From: Parcubacteria group bacterium
GTDB lineage: Bacteria; Patescibacteriota; Minisyncoccia; UBA6257
Direction: 5' to 3'
DNA: 15,431 bases
NCBI GenBank assembly: GCA_012798235.1
Contig: JAAZNP010000020.1
Location: 1 to 15,431, forward strand
Shown: in pieces, positions 14,258 through 15,431 of the stretch
How positions within the stretch are numbered: the stretch's first letter is position 1
Layout of the letters: every line of letters starts with the position of its first letter
Program-made: the position numbers and the translations under genes
The notes under the pieces: model-generated
Seen by the model: the letters and a program-made list of their open reading frames with translations, nothing else
Databases searched by the model: none
What the model was told of the DNA's origin: nothing

Positions 14258-14338
14258 ACCCCGTAGTAGAAATTTTACAAGTGTTTTATAAAATAAAACA
14301 CTGGATTGCTGAAGGTAGTAAAATTTTCACTACGGGGT
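14258..14338 (+). repeat. Long imperfect inverted repeat with nested hairpin
   Basis: Outer arms 14258-14278 and 14318-14338 match at 19 of 21 positions, ending ACCCCGTAGT / ACTACGGGGT. Inside is a 9-bp perfect hairpin (14280-14288 with 14294-14302). There is no T tract, so it is not an ordinary terminator. The right end shares its last T with the -35 box of the promoter at 14338. Confidence 0.8.
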
Positions 14339-14366
14339 TGACAAAAGAAAATTAGTTTGCTATAAT
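14338..14366 (+). promoter_or_regulatory. Full-consensus sigma70 promoter with extended -10
   Basis: TTGACA (14338-14343), 17-base spacer, TATAAT (14361-14366), preceded by TGc (14358-14360). All twelve hexamer bases and the spacer are consensus, making it the strongest promoter in the window. It reads into a region with no protein gene. Predicted start is near 14373. Confidence 0.88.
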
Positions 14367-14372
14367 TATTTC

Positions 14373-14505
14373 AGCTCTAAATGAGCTAAAACGGTGGGAT
14401 TATTTTTATCCAAATTGTTAAGTTTCGGAGGTTCAAAATCCGAAGCCGCAAACTCTAGTTCGTTTTTTAAAAAAATGGCATTCTTTTCTGGTGCCATTTT
14501 TTTAT
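14373..14505 (+). ncRNA. Candidate small RNA of about 130 nt, class unknown
   Basis: It lies between a full-consensus promoter and an intrinsic terminator and holds no ORF with an SD. Predicted hairpins: 14373-14387 (AGCTC/GAGCT, loop TAAAT); 14390-14419 (apical GGAT/ATCC, small internal loop, then a 6-bp lower stem); 14422-14446 (8-bp stem with one wobble, 9-base loop GGTTCAAAA). An unstructured linker 14447-14468 follows, then the terminator. I find no tmRNA, SRP or RNase P signature. It could be a free regulatory RNA or a terminated (attenuator) leader of the surface gene at 14729. Confidence 0.6.
14469..14505 (+). terminator. Terminator of the candidate small RNA
   Basis: 12-bp stem (AAAAAAATGGCA 14469-14480 with TGCCATTTTTTT 14492-14503), 11-base loop, T tract. 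The A/T symmetry makes it potentially bidirectional. Confidence 0.85.
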
Positions 14506-14519
14506 TAATTAAAATCCAA

Positions 14520-14571
14520 ACGCGTTGCTCCTGAAAATTTCAGGGGCAAGCGTGTGGGTTTTAGATCCACA
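14520..14571 (+). repeat. Two adjacent hairpins, first one 15 bp
   Basis: Hairpin A pairs 14520-14535 with 14539-14553 (one bulged G, one G-T pair, 3-base loop). Hairpin B pairs 14553-14557 with 14567-14571 (TGTGG/CCACA). They share base 14553, so the two compete at the junction. No T tract follows. Confidence 0.65.
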
Positions 14572-14599
14572 AAAATAGGTCGATTAAAAAATAAAACAA

Positions 14600-14669
14600 A
14601 CCCCGCACCTTTTTAAGATTGATTTCATCAAAAGATGCTTTCAGCATTTATCTTAAAAAGGTGCGGGGT
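14600..14669 (+). repeat. Perfect 20-bp inverted repeat
   Basis: 14600-14619 is exactly complementary to 14650-14669 (ends ACCCCGCACC / GGTGCGGGGT). The 30-base spacer holds a small CATC-AAAA-GATG hairpin. The direct repeat AGGTCGA flanks it at 14577-14583 and 14672-14678, which could be a target duplication but is asymmetric. Read on the minus strand the stem is followed by a T-rich tract, so it might terminate reverse transcription. Confidence 0.8.
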
Positions 14670-14680
14670 AAAGGTCGAAA

Positions 14681-14707
14681 ACCCTGAACCATAATAGGGT
14701 TCAGGGT
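14681..14707 (+). repeat. Perfect 10-bp inverted repeat before the surface-protein gene
   Basis: ACCCTGAACC (14681-14690) pairs with GGTTCAGGGT (14698-14707), 7-base loop. It ends 21 bases before the ATG at 14729, in the leader of that gene, and has no T tract. Confidence 0.75.
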
Positions 14708-14728
14708 AAATAATAAAATCATAAAAAT

Positions 14729-15431
14729 ATGAATAAACAAATTCTTGAAAAAGTAACTTCGATTTTTTTAGCACTTATATTAGGAATTTCAAGTGGTTTA
14801 AGTTTGGCAAATATTGCTAAAGCTGGAGGAGCTTATTCTATTACTGGCGATTATAGTATAAGTGGTTTTACGGTAACTCTTAGTGGTACAGCCAGTGCAA
14901 ATCCGTATGTGGGAAAATGCAATGATCAACATCTCTCCATAGACTAGGATACAGATGGAAATCACATATTTGATAAAAGTAAAGATGTACCGGCTGACAC
15001 TTTTGATAAAATATGTACCGGTGGGACGGGGAATGATCATAACGGCGGTAGTTTTATAAATGCTCCTTGGTTTTCTACTTACACTTATTCTCAACCAGGC
15101 TCCTATACTATAATAGCCAAAGTTTATCACGGAAATGCACCGGGAGCCGAAGGTTCTGAGGCAGCCACATATTTAATTAAGATAGTTATCGCAAACTACA
15201 CCTGTAATGAGAGTACTTGGCAGTGTGTAGAAGATCCAGAAGGACAATACTCTGATTTCGCTTCTTGTGAAGCAGCTTGTGTAGAACCAACTACAAACTA
15301 CACCTGTAATGAGAGTACTTGGCAGTGTGTAGAAGATCCAGAAGGACAATACTCTGATTTCGCTTCTTGTGAAGCAGCTTGTGTAGAACCAACTACAAAC
15401 TACACCTGTAATGAGAGTACTTGGCAGTGTG
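14729..15431 (+). pseudogene. Exported Cys-rich repeat surface protein, broken by in-frame TAG, 3' end outside window
   Basis: ATG 14729 begins a signal peptide (MNKQILEKVTSIFLALILGISSGLSLANIAKA, cleavage after AKA, residue 32), then a beta-rich Ig/PKD-like domain. Codon 73 (14945-14947) is TAG, but the same frame stays open to the window end and continues the domain: ...GGSFINAPWFSTYTYSQPGSYTIIAKVYH..., then Cys-rich 34-residue repeats. A Trp codon (TGG) would be the natural residue in ...HLSID*DTDG, one base away. No in-frame ATG or SD follows closely, so re-initiation is unlikely. Explanations: nonsense mutation, sequencing error, or read-through. No SD before the ATG; the leader is rich in palindromes. 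Probably a cell-surface adhesin-type protein. Confidence 0.7.
15194..15431 (+). repeat. 102-bp identical tandem repeats, Cys-rich
   Basis: Two full copies (15194-15295, 15296-15397) and 34 bases of a third, identical at the DNA level. Each encodes 34 residues with Cys spacing C-x6-C-x13-C-x3-C (CNESTWQC...SCEAAC), probably two disulfides per unit. Identity at silent sites indicates recent duplication or gene conversion. The array continues past the window, and its true length may be collapsed in assembly. Confidence 0.95.

Noticed and set aside
14430..14441. tRNA T-arm-like GGTTCAAAATCC
   Set aside because: No acceptor stem, anticodon arm or D-arm can be built around it, and the loop length is wrong.
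14945..14947. TAG recoded as an amino acid
   Set aside because: TAG ends murC and two small genes at sensible places; a single in-frame case is better explained by mutation or error.
15194..15431. Possible CRISPR array
   Set aside because: The repeats are contiguous 102-bp coding units with no spacers and keep the reading frame.
1..15431. UGA=Gly genetic code (Gracilibacteria/Absconditabacteria)
   Set aside because: TGA ends genes right before terminators or new starts at 1590, 3373, 3917, 4826, 5010, 5212 and 5538.

Overview
The window looks like a chromosome fragment of a low-GC, small-genome bacterium, most likely a member of the Candidate Phyla Radiation (Patescibacteria, Parcubacteria-like). 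The support is indirect: strongly shortened nucleotide-excision-repair proteins, an RRM RNA-binding protein, an exported peptidoglycan-binding protein with a Thr-only tail, a Cys-rich repeat surface protein, and a core block whose genes lack Shine-Dalgarno (SD) sequences. TGA and TAG both act as stops, so the UGA=Gly code of Gracilibacteria/Absconditabacteria does not apply. Every gene is on the + strand.

Layout. 1-820: 3' part of a glycosidase-like gene (cut by the window edge) and its terminator. 828-1620: promoter, boxA-like leader and a membrane protein of the M50/site-2 protease family in which the second zinc His of HExxH is Arg. 1638-4465: promoter, boxA-like leader and a four-gene operon with phage-like content (lipoprotein, HTH-metallophosphoesterase, HAD nucleotidase, HExxH metallopeptidase). 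4486-5921: promoter, boxA-like leader and a packed operon of seven proteins of 44-80 aa, the first three membrane proteins. 5931-6466: RRM gene behind a structured RNA leader. 6470-13436: uvrB-uvrA-uvrC-murC operon. 13442-14222: exported peptidoglycan-binding protein with a poly-Thr tail. 14223-14728: no gene, but a consensus promoter, a probable terminated small RNA and several strong inverted repeats. 14729-end: exported Cys-rich repeat protein broken by an in-frame TAG.

How it fits together. Two expression regimes meet near position 5925. Upstream, each of three transcripts has the same 13-base motif AGTTCTTTGAAAA, which resembles the NusB/NusE boxA of rRNA leaders, and all eleven genes with a visible start have a strong SD. 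Downstream, none of the seven genes has a convincing SD. The upstream block is therefore a candidate accessory or virus-like module using antitermination-type leaders. Downstream, the repair proteins appear to have been reduced together: UvrA has lost its insertion domain, UvrB its C-terminal UVR domain, and UvrC its HhH domain, a middle segment and most of its UVR motif. The strongest leads are the boxA-like leader set, the reduced UvrABC machinery, the structured RRM leader, and the 14.3-14.7 kb promoter/small RNA/palindrome region.
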